Positions 53,103-61,518 of a DNA stretch of 64,000 nucleotides are shown here, one piece after another. Numbering within the stretch: position 1 is the first letter of the stretch; each line of letters begins with the position of its first letter. This DNA comes from an uncultured Nitrospira sp. (lineage in GTDB: Bacteria; Nitrospirota; Nitrospiria; Nitrospirales; Nitrospiraceae), in the NCBI GenBank assembly GCA_902500995.1, contig CABVSR010000017.1:28450-92449 (forward strand), written 5' to 3'. The translations under genes were made by a program, and so were the position numbers. The notes under the pieces were generated by a model. The model ran no database searches and was not told where the DNA came from. It saw only the letters and a list, made by a program, of their open reading frames with translations.

Positions 53103-53552
53103 CTACCTGCTCGGCCGCCATCCTTTGAGACGAGCCGCAATGGCCTCCCGCTGATCCGGTGTGAGCATCGCGGCCAAGGCATCACGGCGCAGCCTGGCTC
53201 GCCCGCTGTCTTGGCGGCTGGCCAACGAATACCAGAAAAAGGCTTCCAGCGTATCCTGGGTCACGCCCTGTCCTTGTTCGTACAGCATGCCCATATCCCG
53301 CTGCGCCAGCGCATGGCCCTGGTCCGCCGCCAACTGTAGCCATCGCACGCCTTCCGCTTCGTCCGTCGTCCCGAGGTTTCCCGTGAGCAGGGCCTGTCCC
53401 AACATCCACTGCGCGTTCGCGTCACCCTGGCCGGCCAGAGTTTGCAACTGCTGCTCAGAGGCGGGATCGGCCAAGGCAGGCGAAGAGGCAAGGATCAGCA
53501 CAGTCGTCATCAGCAGGATCAGTCCCACCCTGAGACGCATCGCGCAATTCAC
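53103..53552 (-). CDS. Secreted Sel1-repeat protein
   Basis: 149 residues: a signal peptide (cleavage near ALADP) followed by about two Sel1-like TPR repeats (ANAQWMLGQALLTGN and AEGVRWLQLAADQGHALAQ, then AQRDMGMLYEQGQGV). A C-terminal LTPDQREAIAARL segment is common in such periplasmic proteins. The GTG at 53552 overlaps the stop of the upstream FAD remnant as GTGA and has GGGGA before it; ATG 53540 is an alternative. It converges on hrpB with only 5 nt between the ends. Confidence 0.78.
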   Translation of the reverse strand: MNCAMRLRVGLILLMTTVLILASSPALADPASEQQLQTLAGQGDANAQWMLGQALLTGNLGTTDEAEGVRWLQLAADQGHALAQRDMGMLYEQGQGVTQDTLEAFFWYSLASRQDSGRARLRRDALAAMLTPDQREAIAARLKGWRPSR

Positions 53553-53743
53553 CGCTGATCCCCTGCTGCCAGATCGGCCAGGACCAGTTGAAAGCTATCC
53601 ACCTGATCAGTCCGTACCCAGCCGCCGGCCTCACCCGACGCTTCGACGACGGTACAGGCGCCACTCCGCCGGACCAACTCCCTGGCGCAAGCCAAACCGG
53701 TAAGACCGGACCCGACAATGATGACACGCGCGGTAACAGACAT
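53549..53743 (-). pseudogene. Truncated FAD-dependent oxidoreductase (64-residue remnant)
   Basis: Carries the complete N-terminal Rossmann dinucleotide-binding unit of amine-oxidase-like FAD enzymes: VIIVGSGLTGLACARELV, then CTVVEASGEAGGWVRTD. After residue 48 the family similarity stops and the frame ends in LVLADLAAGDQR. Full-length relatives are 400 or more residues, so at least 85% is missing, and none of it appears downstream in other frames. It sits between two intact same-strand genes and its TGA overlaps the next GTG, so it may still be translated. Confidence 0.75.
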
Positions 53744-53752
53744 GCTGGGGCG

Positions 53753-54145
53753 CTAGACCTTCTTGCAGGCGATCTTCAATTCCGCCTCGCCGTCACTGCC
53801 GGGCGTGACGCGCGACCATTCGCGTGTCGCCTTGCCCGATTGCAGAGGGCGACCCTTTCCCATTTGGTTCGCATAATACTTCGTCTGCAACGGGCGGCTT
53901 TTGCGGGCCTCGCAATCGATTTGTTTTTTGATACGCACGGACCGGTACGTGCCTTGTGGAATCTGACGATCAACCTTAAAGTCTTTCAGCGTCCAGACGG
54001 TGACCGTTTTGCCGGTCGGTCCGATCGTGGACATATCGACATACCCGTCATACTTATGCGTGCCCCCGACCATCAGCCACTCCGCCGAGGCCGCACTCAC
54101 CCACAACAACGTGGCACCCAAGACCGCCGCGGCATAGTTCAGCAT
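53753..54145 (-). CDS. Surface-adhesin protein E-like secreted protein
   Basis: 130 residues with a signal peptide (MLNYAAAVLGATLLWVSAASA). The mature part resembles the Adhesin_E family: EWLMVGGTHKYDGYVDMSTI, VTVWTLKDFK, the IDCEARKSR Cys and a final LKIACKK Cys that may form a disulphide, and SRVTPGSDGE. ATG 54145 is preferred because the upstream 18 residues are not signal-like and GAGGAG lies before it. In nitrogen-cycling bacteria such genes are often present in several copies; role unknown. Confidence 0.78.
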   Translation of the reverse strand: MLNYAAAVLGATLLWVSAASAEWLMVGGTHKYDGYVDMSTIGPTGKTVTVWTLKDFKVDRQIPQGTYRSVRIKKQIDCEARKSRPLQTKYYANQMGKGRPLQSGKATREWSRVTPGSDGEAELKIACKKV

Positions 54146-54315
54146 CGCAGGTGGCTCCTCATCAGCCCTGTATCCGTCCAACTTTTGAATTTCACTCACG
54201 CGATCGACAAACGGCCCGTCACATTGGCGCGAGCCGCCGCCATCTTACCATCTGAGCCGCAGGACATGCAGCCGCCGCTGCTTCTCTTTCCCGGCTCGGC
54301 GGTGTATTGTCAGCC

Positions 54316-55116
54316 ATGATCAGAAGACCGCCAGGCAAACGGGAACCGCGGCCCACAGTGGTTGACCCGCGGCCTCTTGCCGAGTCCCGGAGCGAAAAAC
54401 GCGTCACACTGGACCGGCTCCTGTCAAAGCTGGGCATCACGAGCCGGACCCAGGCACAGGAATGGATCAGGGCCGGCCGCGTGCGCATCAATCAACGTCT
54501 CGTGCGCCAACCGGACATCTGGGTGGCCTGGCCCGGCGATACGGTCACGCTCGATGAACAACCGCTGCAGCCAGGCGCGCCACGGTTCATCCTGTTTCAC
54601 AAGCCCAAGGGCGTGGTCACCACACGTGCGGACGAGAAAGGCCGACGCACGATTTTTGACCTGTTGCCTCCTGAGTTGATTCGACTACATGCGGTCGGGC
54701 GATTGGACCAGGCCACCAGCGGTCTCTTGCTCCTCACCAACGACACCGCGTTGTCCAGCCATCTCACAGACCCGAAGCAGGGCGTACCGCGACGGTATCT
54801 GGTCACGGTGCGCGGCGAAGTGACCGACGACATCGCGCAGGCGGCCATCCAGGGCATCGAGGACGAGGGCGAACACTTGCGTTGTTCGGAACTGAAGATC
54901 CAGAAACGCTCCGGGCGGGAATCGCATCTCGAAGTGACGCTGACCGGGGGAAAGAACCGGGAAATCCGGCGCCTGTTCAAGGCGCTGGGCCATGACGTCA
55001 CGCGGCTGCGCCGCATTCAGTTTGGCCCGTTCGTTCTCGGAAATATCCCACCGGGCGCTTGGCGCGAGCTTCCCATAGAAGAAGCCAAGGCCTTGATAGA
55101 CAACGATTTATTCTGA
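54316..55116 (+). CDS. RluB/RsuA-family pseudouridine synthase
   Basis: rRNA pseudouridine synthase. 266 residues with an N-terminal S4 RNA-binding domain (LDRLLSKLGITSRTQAQEWIRAGRVRIN, given in parts), the catalytic GRLDQATSGLLLLTND with its Asp, and the GGKNREIRRLFKALGHDV motif. This combination fits RluB/RluE/RsuA rather than RluD. The target nucleotide cannot be decided. TTG 54307 could be an alternative start. Confidence 0.9.
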   Translation: MIRRPPGKREPRPTVVDPRPLAESRSEKRVTLDRLLSKLGITSRTQAQEWIRAGRVRINQRLVRQPDIWVAWPGDTVTLDEQPLQPGAPRFILFHKPKGVVTTRADEKGRRTIFDLLPPELIRLHAVGRLDQATSGLLLLTNDTALSSHLTDPKQGVPRRYLVTVRGEVTDDIAQAAIQGIEDEGEHLRCSELKIQKRSGRESHLEVTLTGGKNREIRRLFKALGHDVTRLRRIQFGPFVLGNIPPGAWRELPIEEAKALIDNDLF

Positions 55117-55361
55117 CCTTCACGCCATCCGTTTTTCCTACCATTTCGCGCCTGCGCATCCGGTGAAAGAACTTGCCAACCACCGGTGCTGTGCTAAGGT
55201 CAATACAGCAGGCGAAGCGTTCGGGAACAGACAGTCCGCATCGTACTGAAGAACCCACTCCGCTCTCGTCTCCACAACATTCCATCACTAACAACAGCGA
55301 TCCCGATCAGGGAAGGGCCGGTTCGAACAACAAGCCGGTCTGAGTATAGGAGATCACCAGC

Positions 55362-55811
55362 ATGAAGGAGATCATGAAGCGATTCGCCACCGGACTCACC
55401 ACCTTGGCCTTTGCCGCCGCGCTGGTCGCGCCGGCGTTGACCTATGCGGGCGACTCCGACAAGGCGCCGTTGGAAATCAAGGTTCGCGTCAGCGAAAAGG
55501 GATTCTTCGATGAGAAGGGCAAGCCCTATGGCGGAAAGCGAATGCTGCAGGTCCCCAAGGACACCCTGGTGAAAATCACCTTCGTGTTCGGTGAAGACCT
55601 CACGAGCCTCGCTGCGGGAGACACGCACCAGATTACGGTTCGCTCCGAGGACGGCTGGAAGCTGGAAACCAGCCCTCTGTGGATGATGAACCGGGAAGCG
55701 ACCGTCAGTTTTCTCGCCGGCGAGAAGGGCCGCCTGCAGTACCGGGCCTATTGCATTCTGGACTGCATCGGCATGGAACACCTGACCAACCTGCTCATCC
55801 AGGTCGTGTAA
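55362..55811 (+). CDS. Exported cupredoxin-like protein with CuA-type ligand set
   Basis: 149 residues: signal peptide (cleavage near LTYAG), then a cupredoxin-like beta domain. Potential copper ligands are His89 (GDTHQITV), Cys131, Cys135, Met138 and His140 in AYCILDCIGMEHL. Spacing is C-x3-C-x2-M-x-H, whereas cytochrome oxidase and N2O reductase CuA use C-x3-C-x3-H-x2-M. So the ligand types match but the order differs. AGGAG precedes ATG 55362. Expected location is the periplasm; electron transfer or copper handling is inference. Confidence 0.75.
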   Translation: MKEIMKRFATGLTTLAFAAALVAPALTYAGDSDKAPLEIKVRVSEKGFFDEKGKPYGGKRMLQVPKDTLVKITFVFGEDLTSLAAGDTHQITVRSEDGWKLETSPLWMMNREATVSFLAGEKGRLQYRAYCILDCIGMEHLTNLLIQVV

Positions 55812-55856
55812 TAGGCCTGACAGAGCCCCGTCAGCCGGATCCTTGTCACGCCCTCC

Positions 55857-55890
55857 AACGCTCGGCGTACTGATGCATACGCCGAGCGTT
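55857..55890. terminator. 13-bp hairpin between convergent genes
   Basis: Perfect 13-bp stem (AACGCTCGGCGTA / TACGCCGAGCGTT) with an 8-nt loop, 46 nt after the cupredoxin stop and 42 nt before the end of the opposite gene. A CGTCTGTTG tail is only weakly T-rich. Likely bidirectional terminator. Confidence 0.65.
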
Positions 55891-55931
55891 CGTCTGTTGA
55901 AACCGGTCCTGCGGCGGATGTCGCCCGCCGG

Positions 55932-56348
55932 TTAATATCCCCGACCGGTACTCCCTCCACCCCCGCTCATCCTGCTCAGCGGCAACGCGTCATAGCGGGT
56001 CTTCAGATCCGGATGTTTGGCCAGGTACGCATCCACAGCTTCCTTATCAGCGAAGATCTCTTTGCTGCGCACGCGATATTCCTCCAGCGACAACCCGCGC
56101 TTCGAGAGCAGATCGCTCAGCTTGCCGTTGATATCGTCACCCATTTCTTTCATTTTCTCAGGCGACGGCCGTTGACCTGATCCATACGACTCCCCGCCCT
56201 TGAAATAATTCGTCATCATCTCGCCGATCTCGATGCGGGCATTCACGTATTTTTCGACATCGGACGGCTCCGTCGCCAGGACGGTTCCCGACCATAACAA
56301 CAGGCCCAACGAAGCTCCAGTGATAAGCCGCAACATATGCATGGTCAT
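55932..56348 (-). CDS. Small secreted helical protein, unknown function
   Basis: 138 residues from ATG 56348 (GGGAG 3 nt before). A signal peptide ends near VLATE; the mature part is mostly helical and charged, with EKYVNARIEIGEMM, DDINGKLSDLLSKRGLSLEEYR and DAYLAKHPDLKTRYDALPL, and a Gly-rich tail RMSGGGGSTGRGY. It loosely resembles DUF4168-type periplasmic proteins, but I cannot name a family. Confidence 0.68.
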   Translation of the reverse strand: MTMHMLRLITGASLGLLLWSGTVLATEPSDVEKYVNARIEIGEMMTNYFKGGESYGSGQRPSPEKMKEMGDDINGKLSDLLSKRGLSLEEYRVRSKEIFADKEAVDAYLAKHPDLKTRYDALPLSRMSGGGGSTGRGY

Positions 56349-56448
56349 GATCTCCCTGTGAATGTAGAGGTCCTGCGAACTGTCTTCCGGCATCATACCA
56401 TCCGGCCGGTTGTGGCGCACGGCTGCGATGCGCGCAGATGATGGCGGG

Positions 56449-57357
56449 CTAGCGCGGCAACCCTTTCAGGAATTCCCCGAGCGAGGCACGGAATCGATCG
56501 GGGTCTTCCGCCATCATGAAATGGCCGGTCTCGAACTCGACGAGCTGCGAGCCGGCAATCTGCGCCTGAATCCCCTTGGCAATCGACGGCGTCGCCACGT
56601 CATCTTTCTTCCCGACCATGATCAAGGTCGGCACCCGGATGCGGGGCAACTCGCCATGCACCGAAAATTGCGACATGGAGGTCAGCGCCTCTCGGATCAC
56701 CGTGGCATTCCAGGTGGGAATACGGTCGAGGAGCGGCTGATAGGTCTTGGCCTGCGTGCCGGATGGAAAACTTTCGACGATCATGGTCTTCGACACCTCG
56801 CGATAGTCGCGCGGCGCGCCGATCGTGGGAATGTCCTTATCCAGGATCATCGGCCCATCGGTCGTCGAAACCAGCACCAGCGCCCGCACGCGCTCCGGGT
56901 GATCCAGCGCCAACCGCTGCAGGATCATGCCGCCCATCGACACGCCCACCCACACGGCCTTGTCGATATGCAGCGCATCGGCCAGCTTGATCAGATCGTG
57001 GGAAAAGTGCGGGATGGAATACCCTGTCGCCGGCTTTTCCGAGTCGCCATACCCGCGCAGATCCACCGCGATCCCGCGAAACTCCGGCGAATAGGCGCCG
57101 ACATACTTGGGGAAAATATTGCTCGTCGTGACCACGCCATGCACGAAGATGATCGGTTCGCCGGTGCCTGCTTCCAAGATGCTGAGATGCAGGCCGTCGA
57201 GATCCATCATGTGGCGTTGAAAGGGCTGATCAGGCGGAATGACATCCGCTAACTGGGGGGGATGGGCGCCGCTGTTGGTGCGGACCGGTGGAGCCGTGCC
57301 GGCACACCCGGCGAAACCGGCCAGTGCCAGCGCGAGAACAATTCTAGAAACCAGCAT
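56449..57357 (-). CDS. Alpha/beta-hydrolase lipoprotein
   Basis: 302 residues: lipobox FAGC (Cys18), then an alpha/beta-hydrolase fold with the oxyanion segment IIFVHGVVTTSNIFP, AVDLRGYGDSEKP, the nucleophile Ser140 in GVSMGG, and a late GHF His in FETGHFMMAEDP. Such proteins act as esterases, haloperoxidase-like enzymes or epoxide hydrolases; substrate not predictable. ATG 57357 follows AAAGGTGAG. The frame opens 34 codons further upstream but that part is not signal-like. Confidence 0.85.
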   Translation of the reverse strand: MLVSRIVLALALAGFAGCAGTAPPVRTNSGAHPPQLADVIPPDQPFQRHMMDLDGLHLSILEAGTGEPIIFVHGVVTTSNIFPKYVGAYSPEFRGIAVDLRGYGDSEKPATGYSIPHFSHDLIKLADALHIDKAVWVGVSMGGMILQRLALDHPERVRALVLVSTTDGPMILDKDIPTIGAPRDYREVSKTMIVESFPSGTQAKTYQPLLDRIPTWNATVIREALTSMSQFSVHGELPRIRVPTLIMVGKKDDVATPSIAKGIQAQIAGSQLVEFETGHFMMAEDPDRFRASLGEFLKGLPR

Positions 57358-57455
57358 AGAGCTCACCTTTCTGATTGAACGGATGACGCATGGCCTAGCG
57401 TAAGCCGTCAGCCCGGCAGATTCAATGCCGGTATCAGAAGAGGAGCGGCACAGCG

Positions 57456-57779
57456 TCACGACTGACGCTGATACCTCACTCGTGAAACCGTCACCTGGAC
57501 CGGGACGAGGTCGACCCGGGGCGGCATCGCGAAAAGGAGCCGCGCGACATCGCCGTAGGCCGCCTCCAGCTCCCGGCAGCGATCAACGAACGGGCTGGAA
57601 GCTATCCGCGGAAAATAGTCGCGATGGCGCTCGTAAAACGAGGCCCGCCTGCGCCAGCGATTCGCATTCATCGCGAAGAGTTTGCCGGCGAGATGTGAGA
57701 GACCGCGGGGGCTCGACCGGACTGATTCCGATACGGAGCTGGATTCGACCGTCGATGGAGAAATCAACACGTCCTTCAT
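57456..57779 (-). CDS. 107-residue hypothetical protein
   Basis: Basic, Arg- and Ser-rich cytosolic protein with no recognised domain; the middle (NANRWRRRASFYERHRDYFPRI, in parts) is charged and aromatic. ATG 57779 has a strong GGAGGT about 10 nt before it, which argues for a real gene. It lies 98 nt upstream of the hydrolase gene on the same strand. Confidence 0.55.
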   Translation of the reverse strand: MKDVLISPSTVESSSVSESVRSSPRGLSHLAGKLFAMNANRWRRRASFYERHRDYFPRIASSPFVDRCRELEAAYGDVARLLFAMPPRVDLVPVQVTVSRVRYQRQS

Positions 57780-57849
57780 GCCTCTACCTCCGTTCTGTCT
57801 ATGACTTCGTTGCGACGCCGATCACTCCACCCGGCCGGGCGGCGTCATC

Positions 57850-57871
57850 TGGCTCACATGTGGCTCACCTG
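57850..57871. repeat. 11-bp tandem repeat in a divergent intergenic region
   Basis: TGGCTCACATG followed by TGGCTCACCTG: two direct copies, 10 of 11 identical, one helical turn apart. It lies between the 107-residue minus gene and the 59-residue plus gene, so it could be a regulator-binding site. No supporting promoter motif was found. Confidence 0.4.
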
Positions 57872-58071
57872 CCGACTGTAATCCGACGACATGAGAAGAA
57901 CATTAGATGAGCATGAAAAAGAATTCATCGGGATGGAACTGGTGAGTCTCTCGACTAGGGCAATGGCTTGGGGGGCCCAGGGATTCCGCTAGTCGTGACA
58001 TTGAGCCCCGCGCGGTACAACACGAACAGGATGATTCTACGTGTGATTACCTTCATCGCGAGGAGGCCATC

Positions 58072-58251
58072 ATGAAACAGCAGACGCAGCGACCGGTACG
58101 GCGCATCGAGCAACAGCGGCCCGATCAAGGTAAGGAAGAAATCTGGCCACTGTCGGCCCGCGAGTTCATGAAGCTTCCCGTAGCCGAATTGCTGTCCAGA
58201 AGAAACCGCATCCGGTCTACGCGGCTCGCGCCTCCCGATCAAGCAGCCTAA
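58072..58251 (+). CDS. 59-residue basic small protein
   Basis: Starts MKQQTQRPVRRIEQQRP and contains KEEIWPLSAREFMKLPVAELL; no membrane segment. An excellent GAGGAGG lies 8 nt before the ATG, and the minus-strand frame over the same bases has no such site, so the plus strand is the more likely gene. The next small gene begins 29 nt later in the same direction. No family recognised. Confidence 0.6.
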   Translation: MKQQTQRPVRRIEQQRPDQGKEEIWPLSAREFMKLPVAELLSRRNRIRSTRLAPPDQAA

Positions 58252-58280
58252 TGTGCGGGGGTGAATCTAAGAGGTGCCCT

Positions 58281-58469
58281 ATGTTGATTGATGACAGCCT
58301 TCTGACCCATGACGAACAAAAAGCCGCGGAGGCCGCGTTCCGAGGCCTGCCCCTGAACTCACAGTGGTCCAGGGGCGCGCAGCGTATCTACATCGGCATC
58401 ATGGAAGTCACTGGTGGCCGAGACGTCGTGGGAGACTACGACTGGGAAGAAGTGGCTGCCGGCGTGTGA
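58281..58469 (+). CDS. 62-residue acidic small protein
   Basis: MLIDDSLLTHDEQKAAEAAF, then RGAQRIYIGIMEVTGG and a DYDWEEV end. Soluble and acidic. ATG 58281 has AAGAGG about 7 nt before it. Paired with the preceding 59-residue gene and followed by a hairpin terminator, so probably a two-gene unit. Family not recognised. Confidence 0.6.
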   Translation: MLIDDSLLTHDEQKAAEAAFRGLPLNSQWSRGAQRIYIGIMEVTGGRDVVGDYDWEEVAAGV

Positions 58470-58493
58470 TCCGCCATTCTTTGTAGCGACCCG

Positions 58494-58530
58494 CAGGTCC
58501 CGCGTGATCCCCCTCAGAGCGGGACCTGCA
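58494..58530. terminator. 11-bp hairpin between convergent genes
   Basis: GCAGGTCCCGC (58494-58504) pairs with GCGGGACCTGC (58520-58530) across a 15-nt loop. It lies between the small acidic gene and the MazG-like gene that end toward each other. No long T-run. Confidence 0.6.
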
Positions 58531-58543
58531 GTTCCCCGCTCCT

Positions 58544-58888
58544 TCATTCATCGTATTTTCGCGCATTGCCGTAAGACTTCTCGACTGGATATTTCGCCTC
58601 GTTTTTATCGAGCTTGGAGCGCACCGCCGCATTCACATCCAGCCCCAGATCATGGCAGAAATACGATAGCAGAATGACAACATCGGCGACTTCGTCCGTC
58701 ACCCGTTCGCGTGACGGGCCTGCCAGCAGCCGTGCCACCTCCTCGTGCGTTTTCCATTGAAACACCTCCAGCAGTTCGCTCGCTTCAACCGCAATCGCGG
58801 CAGCGAGTTCTTTGGGTACATGAAACTGTTCCCAATTCCGTTTTCGCCGGAAATCCAGAACTGCCGCCATGACCTCAGCATTCAACAT
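58544..58888 (-). CDS. MazG-like nucleotide pyrophosphohydrolase (RS21-C6/dCTPase type)
   Basis: All-alpha NTP pyrophosphatase that would hydrolyse dCTP or other (d)NTPs to monophosphates, a house-cleaning role. The 114-residue protein has the two acidic metal-binding motifs: EASELLEVFQW (Glu35, Glu38) and DEVADVVILL (Glu66, Asp69), as well as the start FRRKRNWEQFHVPKELA that marks this subfamily. Monomer length suits a single MazG domain. Confidence 0.9.
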   Translation of the reverse strand: MLNAEVMAAVLDFRRKRNWEQFHVPKELAAAIAVEASELLEVFQWKTHEEVARLLAGPSRERVTDEVADVVILLSYFCHDLGLDVNAAVRSKLDKNEAKYPVEKSYGNARKYDE

Positions 58889-59058
58889 GGATGCGCTCCT
58901 TTACCTGAGTGCGTAACCCGATCATTGTGCCGGCAGTGTGCGTTCTCGTCGCCGATGATTGCAAGCACTGGGGGTGTGTCTGCCCGCCGCGCGGCCCACC
59001 GCTGACGATTGAAATTGCGCGGCGAACGGCGTAGAGGATGTGAACGGAGGGTGCGACC

Positions 59059-59625
59059 ATGAACCGATGGCTCTTGTGCGTCCTATCTGTCCCGTTGTGG
59101 CTCGCCGTGCCGGCCTACGCCCAAAGCCCCTGCTCAGATTGTTTTTATGCCGCTGAACAGGAAGTGCGCAAATGCCTCGACAATGCGATCAGCGCGGGTG
59201 ATCGAAACAGCTGTCTCGACACCCGGCGGGCGCGTCTCAAGTCCTGCAGTGACAATCAATGCCAGGCCCTCAGGGAGGAAACCGCCACAGCAGACCAGCT
59301 GCCTGCGACCCCTAGCCGCCCCGGCCTCACACTTTATACGCCCACGGAAGGGGAATGGCTGGCACTCGTAGCCAGAGCCGGCCTGCGGCGGGAGGCCAGT
59401 CCTGATCGGCCCTATTCCCTCGACATTGTCCTCGCGGATCCGCAGACGTTGCAGATCGTGATGCGGCATGCCTCCACCATGAATCGGGAGCAGGTGCGAA
59501 AAGCCATCGAAGCCGCGAGGGAAACCATCAGGACCACGGCAAGAGGGTACGGCTGGGACAAGTGGGTCAAAATTCGAGAGAACGTGGAGATGTATGCGGC
59601 AAAAAAGGAACGAACGGGACACTAG
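59059..59625 (+). CDS. Secreted cysteine-rich protein, unknown function
   Basis: 188 residues with a signal peptide (cleavage near AYAQS). The first part of the mature protein has Cys residues in CSDC, KCLDN, SCLDTR, KSCSDNQC, six or so in 60 residues, which suggests disulphides. The second half (TLYTPTEGEWLALVARAGL, RHASTMNREQVRKAI) is unlike known families. Upstream GGAGGG supports ATG 59059. Confidence 0.65.
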   Translation: MNRWLLCVLSVPLWLAVPAYAQSPCSDCFYAAEQEVRKCLDNAISAGDRNSCLDTRRARLKSCSDNQCQALREETATADQLPATPSRPGLTLYTPTEGEWLALVARAGLRREASPDRPYSLDIVLADPQTLQIVMRHASTMNREQVRKAIEAARETIRTTARGYGWDKWVKIRENVEMYAAKKERTGH

Positions 59626-59703
59626 GAGCACAGTGGCCAAGCAGGAGGAAGCCTGTTGGCGGCAGGCCTGCAGACCCGCCGCCCCGACCGCCGCAACCGA
59701 GCC

Positions 59704-60021
59704 CTATTTTTCGATACGCTGCAAGGTGCTTACGTGCCCCTGGTCGTTCACGTAAGCTTTGACCATATCGCCTTCGACGACTTTGTCGAGTTTCGTGCTT
59801 TTGTCGACGTGCACCCTCACCGACTCACCATCGGTGTTCTTGATGTGATAAAACTCGCCTTCCATTTTCATGAGCGTGCCCTTGACGGCATCTTTCGTGA
59901 TCCGCTCGCCTAGAGTCGGCGTCGCTTCCTTGTCCTTCATAGGATTGTCCGCAAACGCTGCCCCCGCACCGCCCGCGAGGAGAATCGCCGCAAACAGCAT
60001 CGCAACACTTCGCTTCAACAT
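59704..60021 (-). CDS. Secreted small beta-barrel-like protein
   Basis: 105 residues: signal peptide (cleavage near AFADN) followed by a domain with VKGTLMKMEGEFYHIKNTDG and VRVHVDKSTKLDKVVEGDMVKAYV, similar in layout to small OB-like or DUF5666-type periplasmic domains. The ATG is preceded by GGGAGG. Role unknown. Confidence 0.68.
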   Translation of the reverse strand: MLKRSVAMLFAAILLAGGAGAAFADNPMKDKEATPTLGERITKDAVKGTLMKMEGEFYHIKNTDGESVRVHVDKSTKLDKVVEGDMVKAYVNDQGHVSTLQRIEK

Positions 60022-60110
60022 AGGTGCCTCCCATTTCGTTAGCCAACCAGTCCGTTCACTTGCTCAGAGTAGCTTGCCTGGGCAGACACACACACTGGGA
60101 AAAGCCCCTG

Positions 60111-61517
60111 TCAGATGGCGGACTGGGCGGCCTTTAAGTCCTGGACGAGCAGATCGAATAGCCGATCCTGTATCACGCGATCACGGGCGCGCAGAATGCT
60201 GGAGGGATGGTAGGTCAGCATGATGCGGGAAGAGAACGGACTGCTGAAGAATCGCCCGCGCTGTTGTTCGACCGACAGCTGACCGCCGATGAGCGACTGC
60301 GCGGCGGTCCGGCCGAGGCAGACGACGACCTCCGGTCGCACCGCCTTGAGCTCGGCCTCGAGCCAGGGCCGGCAGGAAACAATATCCGACGGACGCGGGG
60401 CCTGGTGCCTTCGACGGCGTCCTTCCAGCACGAAGCGGAAATGCTTCACCGCATTGGTCACATACAACTGCGAACGATCGATCGCCGCCAGCGCCAATGC
60501 CCGATTCAACACCTCACCGGCGGGCCCGACGAACGGTTCGCCGGCCAGATCCTCCTGATCGCCCGGTTGTTCTCCCACGAGCATGACGCGGGCATCGGAG
60601 GGGCCGCGGCCGAACACCGTCTGCGTCGCGGCCAGGTGTAACTCACAGCCGGTGCAGCTCGCGGCGGCTTGCGCCAGCTCCGACAACGAGCCGGTCATCG
60701 GCAAAACCGCCATAGGGCGGCGCGAGTCGATCACCTCCCCCACCCGGCCACGCACCGCTTGCGTGAGCGGCGTAATCAAGCGGGATTCCGGCAGGCTCTT
60801 CCAGAATCGTCCCGGTAATTGCGCGCGCATGGCCGTCGGATTGATGCGCGCGGGGTTGAAGGTCGCCGCATAATAGGTACGCCAGGCCGTCTCCAAGGCA
60901 TCGTCGCTTGGTGCCTCCCGCTGCGAGACGCCCGGGCCAAAGCTGACGGTCTTTCCATCCCAATGCGCCGAGGCATCCGGCGTCAGGATCGACCAGCGCA
61001 GCGCGGCAAACCGTTCTTTAAAAAACGAGATCGCGAGCGGGAGCACGGGATGATCAGGCTGATGCCAAGCCACGTAATGCTCCTCCGACTCGACGGTGAT
61101 CTTCTTGAACCGCACATAGGCCTTCATGTGATAGACGTCGCGCTCCACCTGGCGCTGCATCGTGAGGAGGCGGGCGACTTCACGATCCACTTCAATCGCC
61201 AACAGCCTGGGCTCGGTGGTCGTCAGTCGCCAGAAAATGGAATAGAGCAGCGCCCATTTCGATCGATCGCGATGGTAGGCGACCACAGGCAGCAGGCGGC
61301 GGAAGTTCTCCGGAACAGACACAGCCCGCGAGGAGCGGGACAACTCCCGCCCTCGTCCGGCTTCGTGCTCCTCGTCGCTGAACAGCCCTGGAAGTGCCGG
61401 TTGTTCAGCCGTGGTTTCTGTCCAGAGGATTTCTGACGGCCTGCGGCGGTCAGTCAATTGTTCGAGGGCCGCGGCCAACCAGCCGTCAGGCGTCGGTATG
61501 AAGCGAATCTCGCGCAT
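60111..61517 (-). CDS. DUF4130-UdgX fusion uracil-DNA-binding protein
   Basis: 468 residues. Residues 1-250 are the DUF4130 (SAM_7-link) domain; residues 270-468 are a UdgX-type uracil-DNA glycosylase with motif A GEQPGDQED (315-323), the RRRRH insertion (367-371) corresponding to the family's KRRIH whose His can bond covalently to uracil-excised DNA, and YHPSSIL. Four Cys (288, 291, 382, 400) fit a 4Fe-4S cluster. It starts 1 nt after the radical SAM gene's stop, so they form an operon for suspected DNA repair or modification. Confidence 0.88.
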   Translation of the reverse strand: MREIRFIPTPDGWLAAALEQLTDRRRPSEILWTETTAEQPALPGLFSDEEHEAGRGRELSRSSRAVSVPENFRRLLPVVAYHRDRSKWALLYSIFWRLTTTEPRLLAIEVDREVARLLTMQRQVERDVYHMKAYVRFKKITVESEEHYVAWHQPDHPVLPLAISFFKERFAALRWSILTPDASAHWDGKTVSFGPGVSQREAPSDDALETAWRTYYAATFNPARINPTAMRAQLPGRFWKSLPESRLITPLTQAVRGRVGEVIDSRRPMAVLPMTGSLSELAQAAASCTGCELHLAATQTVFGRGPSDARVMLVGEQPGDQEDLAGEPFVGPAGEVLNRALALAAIDRSQLYVTNAVKHFRFVLEGRRRRHQAPRPSDIVSCRPWLEAELKAVRPEVVVCLGRTAAQSLIGGQLSVEQQRGRFFSSPFSSRIMLTYHPSSILRARDRVIQDRLFDLLVQDLKAAQSAI

Positions 61518-61518
61518 G

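Noticed and set aside
57955..58242. 95-residue minus-strand frame
   Set aside because: The plus strand here carries a 59-residue frame with GAGGAGG at ideal distance and a coherent neighbour; the minus frame has no such site.
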